The notes beneath the pieces are model-generated. The model did no database searches and had not been told where the DNA came from. It saw only the letters and a list, made by a program, of their open reading frames with translations. A stretch of DNA of 64,000 nt. It comes from Acinetobacter gerneri DSM 14967 = CIP 107464 = MTCC 9824 (GTDB lineage: Bacteria > Pseudomonadota > Gammaproteobacteria > Pseudomonadales > Moraxellaceae). Location of the stretch: the NCBI RefSeq assembly GCF_000368565.1, contig NZ_KB849542.1, forward strand, positions 486,222 to 550,221, written 5' to 3'. This document shows, piece by piece, positions 10,154 to 18,532 of the stretch. The translations under genes and the position numbers were made by a program. The stretch's first letter is position 1. Each line of letters opens with the position of its first letter.

Positions 10154-11314
10154 TTATAAATAACCCGGCATTGGATCTAAACCAAAGCTCACCAAACCTG
10201 CATTTTGTAAAGTCGCCTCACCCATAAAGGCATGTTGCGTTACGACATTTGCATCATTTACAAAACGGCTAAATGGGTTCTGGGTATAAATCGCAGTCAT
10301 CCCTGCTAGCATTTGCATTTTGCGAGCCACTTGAGCTGATACGCGAGCAGCATGCGTACATGACAAACGCATATCGCTGATGTGTTGTTTCGTCGGTTTT
10401 TCACCTGCCAAAATCGTATTCCAAACCACATCAATCGTGTGATAGAACCAGTTACGTGCTGCCAAAAACTCACCTTCAGCTTGTGCAAATTCATACTGAG
10501 TGACTGGACGATTGGCGATTTCATTGCCCCCAGTAATCGAAGCTTTACCCGGTGCAAGTTTTTTAAATTCTTCTAACGCTGCTGCTGCAACACCGATCCC
10601 CACTACGGTCAAAACCTGAGTTGCCAATGACAATGATGGATATTTAAAAAATGGCTCAGGCAGTTTTGATGGCTCACCACGTACAAAGGTCCATTCTTTG
10701 GTTACAAGGACATTGTCCACGACCAAATCATGACTACCTGTACCTTTCAAACCTACCGTGTCCCAAGTCATTTCAATTTTGGCTTTCTTGGCAGGCAACA
10801 CAGCCAAACGTGGTAGACCCTGCGTTTCATTATCTTTACGAGGAGAAATCCCGACACCTAAAATATCTGCACCCATACAACCACTTGAAAACTTCCAGCG
10901 ACCTTTTACAAGCACACCTTCATCCGTTATTTCGGCTGGTTGCGGTGGGAAAATACCTGCAGCAAAGACAATGTCAGGACTGTCTTTATAAAGTAGTTGC
11001 AAGGTTTCTTCAGGCAAACTTCCAAGATAAGCGGGGCTCATACCAAAACTTGCCACCCAGCCCACTGAACCATCAGCTTTAGAAAGGATTTCAATCAACT
11101 CACAAAATTCACGAGGTGATTTTTCATCGCCACCAAAACGCTTTGGTACAAATGCTCGGTACACGCCTAGTGTTTTTAAACGATCAATCACGTCTTGGCT
11201 AATATAAGCTTGCTTGTCAAACTCGCCCTGACATGCGCGCTCTCGAATTTCCTGACAGAACTGATCAAGATTAACTGTGTCTTGTGCAAAATCATTTGAC
11301 GATAAAACATTCAT
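10154..11314 (-). CDS. iacA: Flavin-dependent monooxygenase, acyl-CoA dehydrogenase fold (IacA)
   Basis: 386-residue oxygenase component of a two-component flavin monooxygenase with the acyl-CoA dehydrogenase fold (relatives: HsaA, DszC, HPA hydroxylase C2). IacA hydroxylates indole-3-acetate in the first pathway step and also turns indole into indoxyl. Family features: VPKRFGGDEKSPREFCELIE (about 56-75), GRWKFSSGC (about 138-146), TWDTVGLKGTGSHDLVVDNV (about 180-199) and a helical C-terminus. It lacks the acyl-CoA dehydrogenase catalytic Glu context, as expected for hydroxylases. FMN would come from IacG. It follows iacH by about 55 bp. Confidence 0.87.
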   Translation of the reverse strand: MNVLSSNDFAQDTVNLDQFCQEIRERACQGEFDKQAYISQDVIDRLKTLGVYRAFVPKRFGGDEKSPREFCELIEILSKADGSVGWVASFGMSPAYLGSLPEETLQLLYKDSPDIVFAAGIFPPQPAEITDEGVLVKGRWKFSSGCMGADILGVGISPRKDNETQGLPRLAVLPAKKAKIEMTWDTVGLKGTGSHDLVVDNVLVTKEWTFVRGEPSKLPEPFFKYPSLSLATQVLTVVGIGVAAAALEEFKKLAPGKASITGGNEIANRPVTQYEFAQAEGEFLAARNWFYHTIDVVWNTILAGEKPTKQHISDMRLSCTHAARVSAQVARKMQMLAGMTAIYTQNPFSRFVNDANVVTQHAFMGEATLQNAGLVSFGLDPMPGYL

Positions 11315-11368
11315 GTTTTAACTCCCTGTCTATATTTTTTTAGTATCCAACTATTTATCTAAACGCGC

Positions 11369-12496
11369 TTACTGTGCTGCTTTGAGCAAGTCCTCAGCAA
11401 GTGCACATAACATTTCATCTGCATTTTGATTTGCAACAATTTGCAAACCTACAGGCAATCCATTTGCTGTTTCGAGTGGAATCGACATGGCTGGATGACC
11501 CGATAAGTTAAAAGGTCGTACCAATGCCGTTAAATTTAAAAATGCTGTGGTATTTTCAGCATCAACGACTTTGGGCGGAATTTGAGGAAGCGTAGGTAAA
11601 ATAATCGCGTCAAATTGCTGTAAAATTTGATCAATTTCTTGACTAAATTTCTTGCGAATCTGTTCCGCATTTTCAACATCAGTCAATGTGGTTTCTGCCG
11701 CTTTTAATAAACGATTGTTGACATCAGCCGCCACTTTTCCTGTTTTGGTCAAAGCGCCATACGCTTGCCAATTTTCATAATTAATGATTTGCATACCTGC
11801 GCGATAAGCATCATTAAATGACTGCACCTCAACCTTTTCAGACACGGCTTGAGCCTGATTTAGAAAATCATGAATGCTTTGCCAAATCTCCTCATCTGCT
11901 GCAACATCTAAAATGGCAAAGCGAGGTGTTTTGCTTAGGCTAAAATCTTTTTTAAAAGTCGGATCAATAATTTGCATTGCAGTTTTGATCATGCTCACCG
12001 AGTTTGCAAAAGGTCCTACACAATCCAAAGAACTCTGTGCTGGCACTACACCGATACGGCTCACACGGGCAAACGTTGGTTTTAAACCATAAACCCCACA
12101 GCAAGCTGCTGGCATACGGATCGAACCACCTGTGTCTGTTCCTATAGAAAAATCTGCCAAACCTGCTGCAACCGCCGCAGCCGAACCACTTGAAGAACCA
12201 CCTGGAATTAATTCTGGATATTTAGGATTGATCGGCGTACCAAAGTTTTTATTGATACCTGTGATACCAAAAGCCAATTCATGCAAATTGGTTTTTGCGG
12301 TGATTTGACAATCCGCATTTAAAATATGATCTACAATTTGTGCATTCTGCTCTGCAACAGGGCTGTCTTGATAAGCCAAGCTGCCTGACAATGTTTGAAA
12401 GCCTGCAATATCAATAGAGTCTTTCACCATGACTTTGAGAGAACCTGAACCTTTTGCAACGTCCTTTGCAATAATGTTCATATTTATAGAATTCAT
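11369..12496 (-). CDS. iacH: Amidase signature family hydrolase (IacH)
   Basis: 375-residue amidase, first gene of the iac operon. In known iac clusters IacH resembles amidases acting on indole-3-acetamide-like amides, which would feed IAA into the pathway, but a later hydrolytic step is also possible. The amidase signature Gly/Ser-rich stretch is visible as GGSSSGSAAAVAAGL, followed by GTDTGGSIRMPAACCGVYGL. The catalytic Lys is near the N-terminus (MVKDSIDIAG) and the cis-Ser/Ser pair falls in these motifs. It is short for the family (about 450 usual), mainly in the middle. Start: ATG with GGAAAA 7 nt upstream. Confidence 0.85.
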   Translation of the reverse strand: MNSINMNIIAKDVAKGSGSLKVMVKDSIDIAGFQTLSGSLAYQDSPVAEQNAQIVDHILNADCQITAKTNLHELAFGITGINKNFGTPINPKYPELIPGGSSSGSAAAVAAGLADFSIGTDTGGSIRMPAACCGVYGLKPTFARVSRIGVVPAQSSLDCVGPFANSVSMIKTAMQIIDPTFKKDFSLSKTPRFAILDVAADEEIWQSIHDFLNQAQAVSEKVEVQSFNDAYRAGMQIINYENWQAYGALTKTGKVAADVNNRLLKAAETTLTDVENAEQIRKKFSQEIDQILQQFDAIILPTLPQIPPKVVDAENTTAFLNLTALVRPFNLSGHPAMSIPLETANGLPVGLQIVANQNADEMLCALAEDLLKAAQ

Positions 12497-12529
12497 TCAC
12501 TTTTCCATGTAATTTTAATCTATGCACTA

Positions 12530-12558
12530 AATATCGTAAAAATAAATGTAATTGTCAA
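12530..12558 (-). promoter_or_regulatory. Likely promoter of the iac operon
   Basis: On the minus strand a perfect -35 TTGACA (12553-12558) is followed after 17 bp by GATATT (12530-12535), a 4/6 match to the -10 box. It would start transcription about 27 bp before iacH ATG. It lies in the 137-bp gap shared with divergent iacR, so the MarR protein could control it. No clean operator palindrome was seen. Confidence 0.5.
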
Positions 12559-12604
12559 GTAATTTTCATAGATGTATATCAAAGTATTTATTTCAAAGTG
12601 TGTA

Positions 12605-12610
12605 TATAAT
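12605..12610 (+). promoter_or_regulatory. Likely -10 box for iacR
   Basis: A perfect TATAAT lies 24-36 bp before the candidate iacR starts. No good -35 box is visible 17 bp upstream, which would fit a weak or activated promoter. Confidence 0.4.
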
Positions 12611-12645
12611 GTTGCATCTTTTATTTCTAAGTTGTGGCTTTGAAG

Positions 12646-13104
12646 ATGCTAACTCATTTAGAACAATTCCTACCAAATAACGAACCTGATAGTTTAAAGA
12701 ACTTCCCTTTTTTCTGGGTATCGCAAGTCAATGGAAAATATTCTCAACTTATTGAAAAATCGATAAAAAAACTAGGTATAGACAATACCAAAAGAAAAAT
12801 TATTTTAAGTACCAATGCTTTAGGTCAAGCAAGCATTACAGATATTGCCAATCTTTCAACAACTAAGCTCACCACAGCGACCAAAGCGGTATATCGCCTC
12901 GTTGAAGATGGGATTGTAGAAGTATTTTCATCTGAGTCCGATGAACGTATTTCGATGGTTAAATTGACCGATAAAGGTCAAGAACTGGTTGAAAAAATCA
13001 ATCAGATCAGTATCGTAACCCTATCGGGTATCCTCAATTCTTTTGATGAAGACGAGTTAAAAGACCTCAATCTAAAGCTTAAAAAGCTCTATGATTTGAT
13101 GTAG
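12646..13104 (+). CDS. iacR: MarR family regulator of the iac operon (IacR)
   Basis: MarR/DUF24-sized winged-helix regulator of about 152 residues, divergent from iacH. MarR-type IacR represses iac genes and is released by IAA in studied strains. The helix-turn-helix is around ASITDIANLSTTKLTTATKA, with the wing in VEVFSSESDERISMVKLTDK. The reading frame can be extended to GTG at 12634; I prefer ATG at 12646, though neither has a strong ribosome site. A perfect terminator follows 38 bp after the stop. Confidence 0.82.
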   Translation: MLTHLEQFLPNNEPDSLKNFPFFWVSQVNGKYSQLIEKSIKKLGIDNTKRKIILSTNALGQASITDIANLSTTKLTTATKAVYRLVEDGIVEVFSSESDERISMVKLTDKGQELVEKINQISIVTLSGILNSFDEDELKDLNLKLKKLYDLM

Positions 13105-13141
13105 AAGATTCTCTTATTAAATATCATTTACTTATAAAAGA

Positions 13142-13173
13142 AAAAGGTGCTTAGTCACGTATAAGCACCTTTT
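13142..13173 (+). terminator. Terminator after iacR
   Basis: Perfect 12-bp stem AAAAGGTGCTTA (13142-13153) and TAAGCACCTTTT (13162-13173) with an 8-nt loop, ending in TTTT. It works for iacR and, being symmetric with A-runs, could also act in the opposite direction. Confidence 0.85.
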
Positions 13174-13329
13174 CCGAAGACAATAAAAATCTAGTTTATT
13201 GCCATTTCAATTTTATAGAATATGTTCAAATCATATCCAACGGACTAGATTGTGATCAAACCTATTCAATAAAATCAAAAGCTTAATATAATGATTTAGA
13301 AATTTCCTAAAACATTAACCAATAAAATT

Positions 13330-14319
13330 TCAATCTTTTGCAATATCAAATTTCGGCTTTAATTTTGACATTTCGATACGATCTGAAAAATGGCTAAGTA
13401 CTTGCAATTTATACTGTTGCACATCCATATTTTGATAATCGTAAAAGCCTTGCATCTCACGCATACCATTGCGATTGTTTTGCATATTATCCACGATGAT
13501 CTGCGGAGATTCGTAACGCTGTCCGAGTTCTTTTTCTAGATACTGCGACGCATAATACAAAATATCTCCGCCCCCCCAGTCGATAAACTCAAGTAAACCC
13601 AGTACCGAAAAACGCAGTCCAAATCCGGTTCGAATCGCAATATCAATATCTTCTGCAGATGCTACACCCTCTTCAACCATTCTCGCGGCTTCGTTCATGG
13701 CAAGTGCTTGAATGCGAGGTACGATATAGCCTGCTTTGGCATTGCAGACCACTGGAACTTTGCCGATATTTTTCAGGAAGTCTTTTAAAACGTCGACGAC
13801 TTGATCGGAGGTCTGTTCTGATCGGCTAAGCTCAACCAGTGGAATCAAATAAGCAGGATTGAGCCAATGTGCATTGATCACACGTTCAGGATGGGACAAC
13901 ATTTGAGCGATATCACTCACTAAAAATGTCGAAGTCGTTGAAGCCACGATACAGTCTTTTGAGATTTCACCATCCAGCCATGAAAATAGTGCTTGTTTTG
14001 CCTCTAAAACCTCTGGCACACCTTCCATAATCAATTGGCATTTTTGCAAATACGCTGACGAGCTTTGTTTACTCATCAATTGAATTCGATCAAAAATAAC
14101 CTGTTTTTGTGTTGCTTGAATAAAGTTAATTTTCTCAAGAAGATTCAACTCTTGTAATAAATCTTGAGCCAGATTTTCCTGATATTTTTTAAATTGGTCT
14201 TCGCTTCGATCCTTGGCATCAATCAGTACAGCATCCAATCCCGCATAGGCAAAGGCAATTGCGATTGCCTTCCCCATACGTCCAGCACCAACGATCGCGA
14301 TATGCTGAATTTTTTGCAT
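13330..14319 (-). CDS. 3-hydroxyacyl-CoA dehydrogenase-like oxidoreductase
   Basis: NAD-dependent dehydrogenase of about 329 residues in the 3-hydroxyacyl-CoA dehydrogenase superfamily, which also includes carnitine and L-gulonate dehydrogenases. The Rossmann site is IAIVGAGRMGKAIAIAFAYAG near the N-terminus. The catalytic His region is NAHWLNPAYLIPLVELS and the C-terminal domain starts at GYIVPRIQALAMNEAARMVE. It stands alone rather than fused to a hydratase, so a small hydroxy-acid or carnitine-like substrate is as likely as an acyl-CoA. The preferred ATG (14319) is 1 nt after the stop of the upstream gene and has AAGGA at 7 nt; this suggests translational coupling. True substrate unknown. 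Confidence 0.75.
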   Translation of the reverse strand: MQKIQHIAIVGAGRMGKAIAIAFAYAGLDAVLIDAKDRSEDQFKKYQENLAQDLLQELNLLEKINFIQATQKQVIFDRIQLMSKQSSSAYLQKCQLIMEGVPEVLEAKQALFSWLDGEISKDCIVASTTSTFLVSDIAQMLSHPERVINAHWLNPAYLIPLVELSRSEQTSDQVVDVLKDFLKNIGKVPVVCNAKAGYIVPRIQALAMNEAARMVEEGVASAEDIDIAIRTGFGLRFSVLGLLEFIDWGGGDILYYASQYLEKELGQRYESPQIIVDNMQNNRNGMREMQGFYDYQNMDVQQYKLQVLSHFSDRIEMSKLKPKFDIAKD

Positions 14320-14320
14320 A

Positions 14321-15427
14321 TTAGATTCCTTCATTGAGCAGTGATTTGAGTTGCTGTTTGGATAAATTTGCCAAACCTAAATCTTCTAAAGTACGCCCTT
14401 CAGCATATAAATCTTTGGCTGTCACAGCCGATGCAATATTGAGCAAACCTTCGGCAACTGGTGTTTTTACGCCTGCAAAACGTCCAACCGAAACTAAAAA
14501 TGATAAACCTAAACGTGTATCTTCAAGCATATAGCGATGCTTTTCTAAATCAATGTCTTCACGCCAATCGCCACTATCGGTCAATTTACCGTGTGCGCCA
14601 CGACCATACATCCACTCATCACCCTCACCTTCTTTATTATAATGATCAGCCAATGGGAAATGCGGTGCGCCATAACCTAGCGCTTCTCGGACACGCATGC
14701 GCTCAGCATCAAGTTGATTAGTAACACGTCTGATCGAAGGTTGGGTTCCTTCATTATGAATATCCCATGCTTCAAAATGCTCTAAAGGTCCAGCATTCAT
14801 CATAATTAATGGTGGATGAATCACAGGACCAGCATTCATCAATGCACCACTTAAACCATCTTCAATCGCTTCAACACTTGGGTATGTTTGTTTTAAAATC
14901 TTAAATGCATGCTCAGATAGCGCACTAGGAAAAACGCCTGTAGGTAAACGTGTCGCATAGCCACTCACAACGATGTCATTTACCCCATGTTTACGCACTA
15001 AATACGGTAATGTTCCAGTTTCAGCAAAAGCAACCTTGGCATTATTTCCTGCATCTTTCATTGCTTTGGCGAAAATAAAACTACCAAAAGTACCCGGTGG
15101 TAAGAACACCACTTGCCCATCTTTAAAATAAGGTGCTGTTTGTTTAGATAAATCTGTATGTGTTGTTGCTGGCAATGGAATAATAATCAGTTCAGCATGT
15201 TGAATGGCTTGCTCAAGATTTGTTTTTAAAATAATTTGTGCATTTTCAAAGCCAACAGTGACCGAGCGTGTCCCTTGATAATCTTTTACATTTAACTGAG
15301 CGGCTTGATTGAGTGCTTCAAATGCTTCACCATCACGACGCCATAAAACAACATCATGTCCTTTTTCCGCCATTTCTACTGCTGCTGCATAACAACCGTG
15401 ACCACCACCGAGTACTGTAATTTTCAT
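14321..15427 (-). CDS. NAD/NADP octopine/nopaline dehydrogenase family protein
   Basis: 368-residue oxidoreductase with an N-terminal Rossmann domain (ITVLGGGHGCYAAAVEMAEKG, binding motif GGGHGC) and a C-terminal opine-dehydrogenase domain (about 190-330: GPVIHPPLIMMNAGPLEHFE). The His and Asp residues expected for opine-type catalysis fall in MNAGPVIHPP. Such enzymes reduce or oxidise the C-N bond between an amino acid and a keto acid, or act on related hydroxy-acids. It is coupled with the dehydrogenase just downstream. Together they suggest degradation or synthesis of a small amino- or hydroxy-acid conjugate. I do not recognise a described pathway with this pair. Confidence 0.72.
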   Translation of the reverse strand: MKITVLGGGHGCYAAAVEMAEKGHDVVLWRRDGEAFEALNQAAQLNVKDYQGTRSVTVGFENAQIILKTNLEQAIQHAELIIIPLPATTHTDLSKQTAPYFKDGQVVFLPPGTFGSFIFAKAMKDAGNNAKVAFAETGTLPYLVRKHGVNDIVVSGYATRLPTGVFPSALSEHAFKILKQTYPSVEAIEDGLSGALMNAGPVIHPPLIMMNAGPLEHFEAWDIHNEGTQPSIRRVTNQLDAERMRVREALGYGAPHFPLADHYNKEGEGDEWMYGRGAHGKLTDSGDWREDIDLEKHRYMLEDTRLGLSFLVSVGRFAGVKTPVAEGLLNIASAVTAKDLYAEGRTLEDLGLANLSKQQLKSLLNEGI

Positions 15428-15533
15428 TAGAATTCTCCTTTATTCTATAAGAGAATATTAAAAAAATTGAATGCTCATTACTTCTCGAAAAATGCATCAC
15501 TTATTCAAATTGCGCAAACAAATGCAAAATATA

Positions 15534-16601
15534 TTAGGCAAATAGATTATGTTGATTTTTTAATGTTTGCGATGGAACACAACCATAACGCTTTTTATAT
15601 TGTGCTGAAAAATGTCCTAAACTATTGATTCCATGTTTCATTAATATATCAGTAACAGAAATATTGCCCTGACTATTTTCCAGTTCAAAATGAATTTTTT
15701 CTAAACGTTTGTCCTTGATATATGCCACAGGACTTTGATTTAAATATTGTTTAAACCCCAATTGCAATGTACGTACAGCAACGCCGACTTTGTCACTGAT
15801 CTCTTGTAAACTCAGCGCTTGATCCAAATTGGAATCAATGTATTTTTGCGCTTTCTTGATATAGCTTGGCAGCAACTGTTGATGTGCGGAGTTTAAAGCT
15901 TGACTAAAATTATGTGGAAGATTGAGCAAAATGAGCTTAATCAGATAATCATTAAAGCTATCAGTTAAATATTGCCAATTTTGCAAGGTATAGTAGGACT
16001 GACATAGATAATTTAAGGTTTGTATAAACACCTGTATTGCATCAGAAGAACAGCCGGAACCTGCATCAAAAATCAAAGGTTCATGCACGGTACGTCCAAT
16101 CAATAACTGTAACTTTTGCTCTAAATCTTGACGGCTTATTTTCAAAATAATATTGCGGCACTTGCCGTCAGTGGTGATCTTATTTTGACTAAAAGGTGAA
16201 GAAATACTCATCAAACCCGGAACTTGTCTTATCTCTTGCTGATTCGACTCAACACTACATTGCCCCTCCAAGGTGATCCGAAACAAATAATACTGCATAT
16301 TTTCGATACATATTGAGACAGGCGCGTTATAACGCAAATCTAAAAGTGCCGAATTTCCAAATTCAAAACCATTTAAAATCGTCTGGACAGGGATATATTG
16401 ATCAACTTCAAACTCATGTGGGCAAAGATAATGACTGATATTGTCTTTGATAATTTTATAATCATCCGAATCCAATAACACAGAATGGTCAAGTTGATCT
16501 AAATAATCCAATTTGATATGTGTTTGATGATCGTTGTTATGTTCGGTATGGGTTGGAGATTGCGTATTTTCAGTCGATTTTTTCTGCTGATTCATGTTCA
16601 T
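15534..16601 (-). CDS. AraC family transcriptional regulator
   Basis: 355-residue AraC/XylS regulator. The N-terminal half is an AraC-binding-like ligand domain (about 60-220) and the C-terminal half has two helix-turn-helix motifs (ALSLQEISDKVGVAVRTLQL; SVTDILMKHGINSLGHFSAQ) with the family ending RFGxxPS-like KRYGCVPSQTL. It lies 106 bp upstream of the opine-dehydrogenase-like gene on the same strand and downstream of the MFS gene. By position it would control this unit. The first 35 residues are polar and Gln/His-rich, an unusual leader. Confidence 0.82.
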   Translation of the reverse strand: MNMNQQKKSTENTQSPTHTEHNNDHQTHIKLDYLDQLDHSVLLDSDDYKIIKDNISHYLCPHEFEVDQYIPVQTILNGFEFGNSALLDLRYNAPVSICIENMQYYLFRITLEGQCSVESNQQEIRQVPGLMSISSPFSQNKITTDGKCRNIILKISRQDLEQKLQLLIGRTVHEPLIFDAGSGCSSDAIQVFIQTLNYLCQSYYTLQNWQYLTDSFNDYLIKLILLNLPHNFSQALNSAHQQLLPSYIKKAQKYIDSNLDQALSLQEISDKVGVAVRTLQLGFKQYLNQSPVAYIKDKRLEKIHFELENSQGNISVTDILMKHGINSLGHFSAQYKKRYGCVPSQTLKNQHNLFA

Positions 16602-16678
16602 GAATAATCACTTTATCATGATCTTTTTCATACAAAATTTAAGCATAATGTTGAAAAAATTGTTCTTTTAAAATAGAT

Positions 16679-16707
16679 AAATTCCACCTACGAATAGATG
16701 GAATTTT
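16679..16707 (-). terminator. Terminator after the MFS gene
   Basis: Stem AAATTCCACCTA (16679-16690) with TAGATGGAATTT (16695-16706), one mismatch, 4-nt loop that reads UUCG in the minus-strand RNA. It separates the MFS gene from the AraC gene. Confidence 0.65.
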
Positions 16708-16723
16708 CAATATACACGATTAT

Positions 16724-18079
16724 TTATTCAGTTGAATATTCACGCTTCATACTTTCACGGAATTTCTTACAACCTGCACGCAATAATAGCGCTGCCAAGA
16801 CCGCAGAAATACTCGCAACAATGGTAACCGAGTAGCCAACAGCTTTTGGTGAACCAAACACTTTGTCAGTAATCAGCGCAACTAAGGTCGTACCAATACC
16901 TAAACCGATCAAATTACTAATTAACAAGAAAATTGAAGAGATTTGCGCACGTAATTGATTAGGTGCAAGGTGTTGCATCGCAGCAGTTGACGTTGGAATT
17001 GGGAAGGATGCAAAGAACATCGCAGGAACCAATAAACATACAGATAACCATAACTGATCAACCAAAGTAAAAGTCGCAATTGGAATAATCATACATGCAG
17101 CGCCGATTGCACCAACTAAGATTGATGCATCTTTACGCCCTTTTTGCATAAACCAATCTGTAAGCCAACCTGCAGTTAATGCCCCTAAAGTATTGGCAAC
17201 CAATAAAACAGTACCGAGCATATAACCGACTTCTGTTGGGGATAGACCAAATTTACGGATATAAAATGCAGGTGACCAGCTGGTTAGGCAAAATAATGCC
17301 ATTGCATAAAATGAGAAACCTAAATAGTGACAACTAAAAGTCCCACGATGTTTAGCGACAAATTTAAAACTATCTGAAAGATTAACTTTTTGAACTTGCC
17401 CATTGGCATCTAAGCGCTGCCCTTGACGTTTTGGATCACGAACTGTCAGGATAAACAAAATTCCAATCAGGATACCCGGCAATCCTACGATCAAAAAAGC
17501 CACCTGCCATGCTTTCATTAAACCAAATAATGGCACATCAATAAGTGCGGTATTTTTCAATAAACTAATCACATAACCGCCAACCAGAAATGCAATACCA
17601 CCACCTAAGAAAGCACCTGTAGAATACACACCGACAGCTTTGCCCAGTTTTTCCTTGGAAAACAAATCACTGAAAATAGAATATGCCGCTGGAGAAAGTG
17701 CGGCTTCACCTGCACCCACGCCAATTCGACATAAAAATAATTGCACGAAGTTTTTACTTAAGCCACATGCTGCTGTTGCCAGACTCCAAAAAATAATCCC
17801 AGCAGAAATCAGTTTTGGACGCGAAAAACGGTCAGCAATATAGGCTAAAGGTAAGCCCATAAAGGCATAAAACAGTGAGAATGCCAGACCATGTAATAAA
17901 CTAAATTGCGTATCAGAAAGATTTAAATCTGCTTTGATTGGCTCAATCATCAATGCCAAAATCTGCCGATCAATAAAAGAAAAAATGTAGGCAATCATGC
18001 ACAACATCACAACATACCAAGCATATTTGCCTGATGTTTGATACGCGTGACTGATCACTCCTGATTTGTCATCACTCAT
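16724..18079 (-). CDS. MFS transporter
   Basis: 451-residue major facilitator with 12 predicted membrane segments. Motif A-like loops are seen (GLPLAYIADRFSRPKLISAG; after segment 8 GWLTDWFMQKGRKD). It resembles the Spinster-like/hexuronate-type group often found beside aromatic or organic acid pathways (FSFIDRQILALMIEPIKADL near segment 1). It probably imports the substrate of the adjoining dehydrogenases. The terminator downstream makes it a separate transcript from the AraC gene. Confidence 0.78.
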   Translation of the reverse strand: MSDDKSGVISHAYQTSGKYAWYVVMLCMIAYIFSFIDRQILALMIEPIKADLNLSDTQFSLLHGLAFSLFYAFMGLPLAYIADRFSRPKLISAGIIFWSLATAACGLSKNFVQLFLCRIGVGAGEAALSPAAYSIFSDLFSKEKLGKAVGVYSTGAFLGGGIAFLVGGYVISLLKNTALIDVPLFGLMKAWQVAFLIVGLPGILIGILFILTVRDPKRQGQRLDANGQVQKVNLSDSFKFVAKHRGTFSCHYLGFSFYAMALFCLTSWSPAFYIRKFGLSPTEVGYMLGTVLLVANTLGALTAGWLTDWFMQKGRKDASILVGAIGAACMIIPIATFTLVDQLWLSVCLLVPAMFFASFPIPTSTAAMQHLAPNQLRAQISSIFLLISNLIGLGIGTTLVALITDKVFGSPKAVGYSVTIVASISAVLAALLLRAGCKKFRESMKREYSTE

Positions 18080-18532
18080 CGAAAATTTCCTTATCTTGTT
18101 GCCTTATATAACTGTCCCAGTTAGGCAAAATACGTACCATGAGCTTAGAAAAACTGAGAAATTTTTTAAAACACTATAAAATTCAATTACTAGAAACCAA
18201 ATTTTTTACTTTATTTTAAAATCTCACGCTTGCCCTAAACTATAATTTTATGAACGATCACTGTTCACTTTGAAGAAAATATGCACCATTATTTTCATAA
18301 TTCAATTTAATTTTCCATTACTTTATCAATATAAATTTATTCTTTAAAGGTATAATTTACGTGAAAAGGAAAATTTTATTAAAAATAATGGACTTAAATA
18401 CATACATTTTTTTGTAAAATATTCTGTGAATATTCCTGTTTATTCTGATAATCCCTACTAAATCACTAGGTTGAGTGAAAATAGAAAACTATTACAATAA
18501 AGCCCTAATCTTTTTATGCCTTTTTATAGATC
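18080..18532. other. Intergenic region between the MFS gene and trhP
   Basis: About 450 bp without a supported gene. It is a divergent promoter region. One short dyad, TGAAC-N7-GTTCA, is at 18251-18267. A small frame starting at 18475 overlaps trhP and is not credible. Confidence 0.6.

Noticed and set aside
11369..12496. IacH considered as GatA
   Set aside because: No gatB/gatC neighbours, shorter than GatA, and the first gene of an iac cluster.
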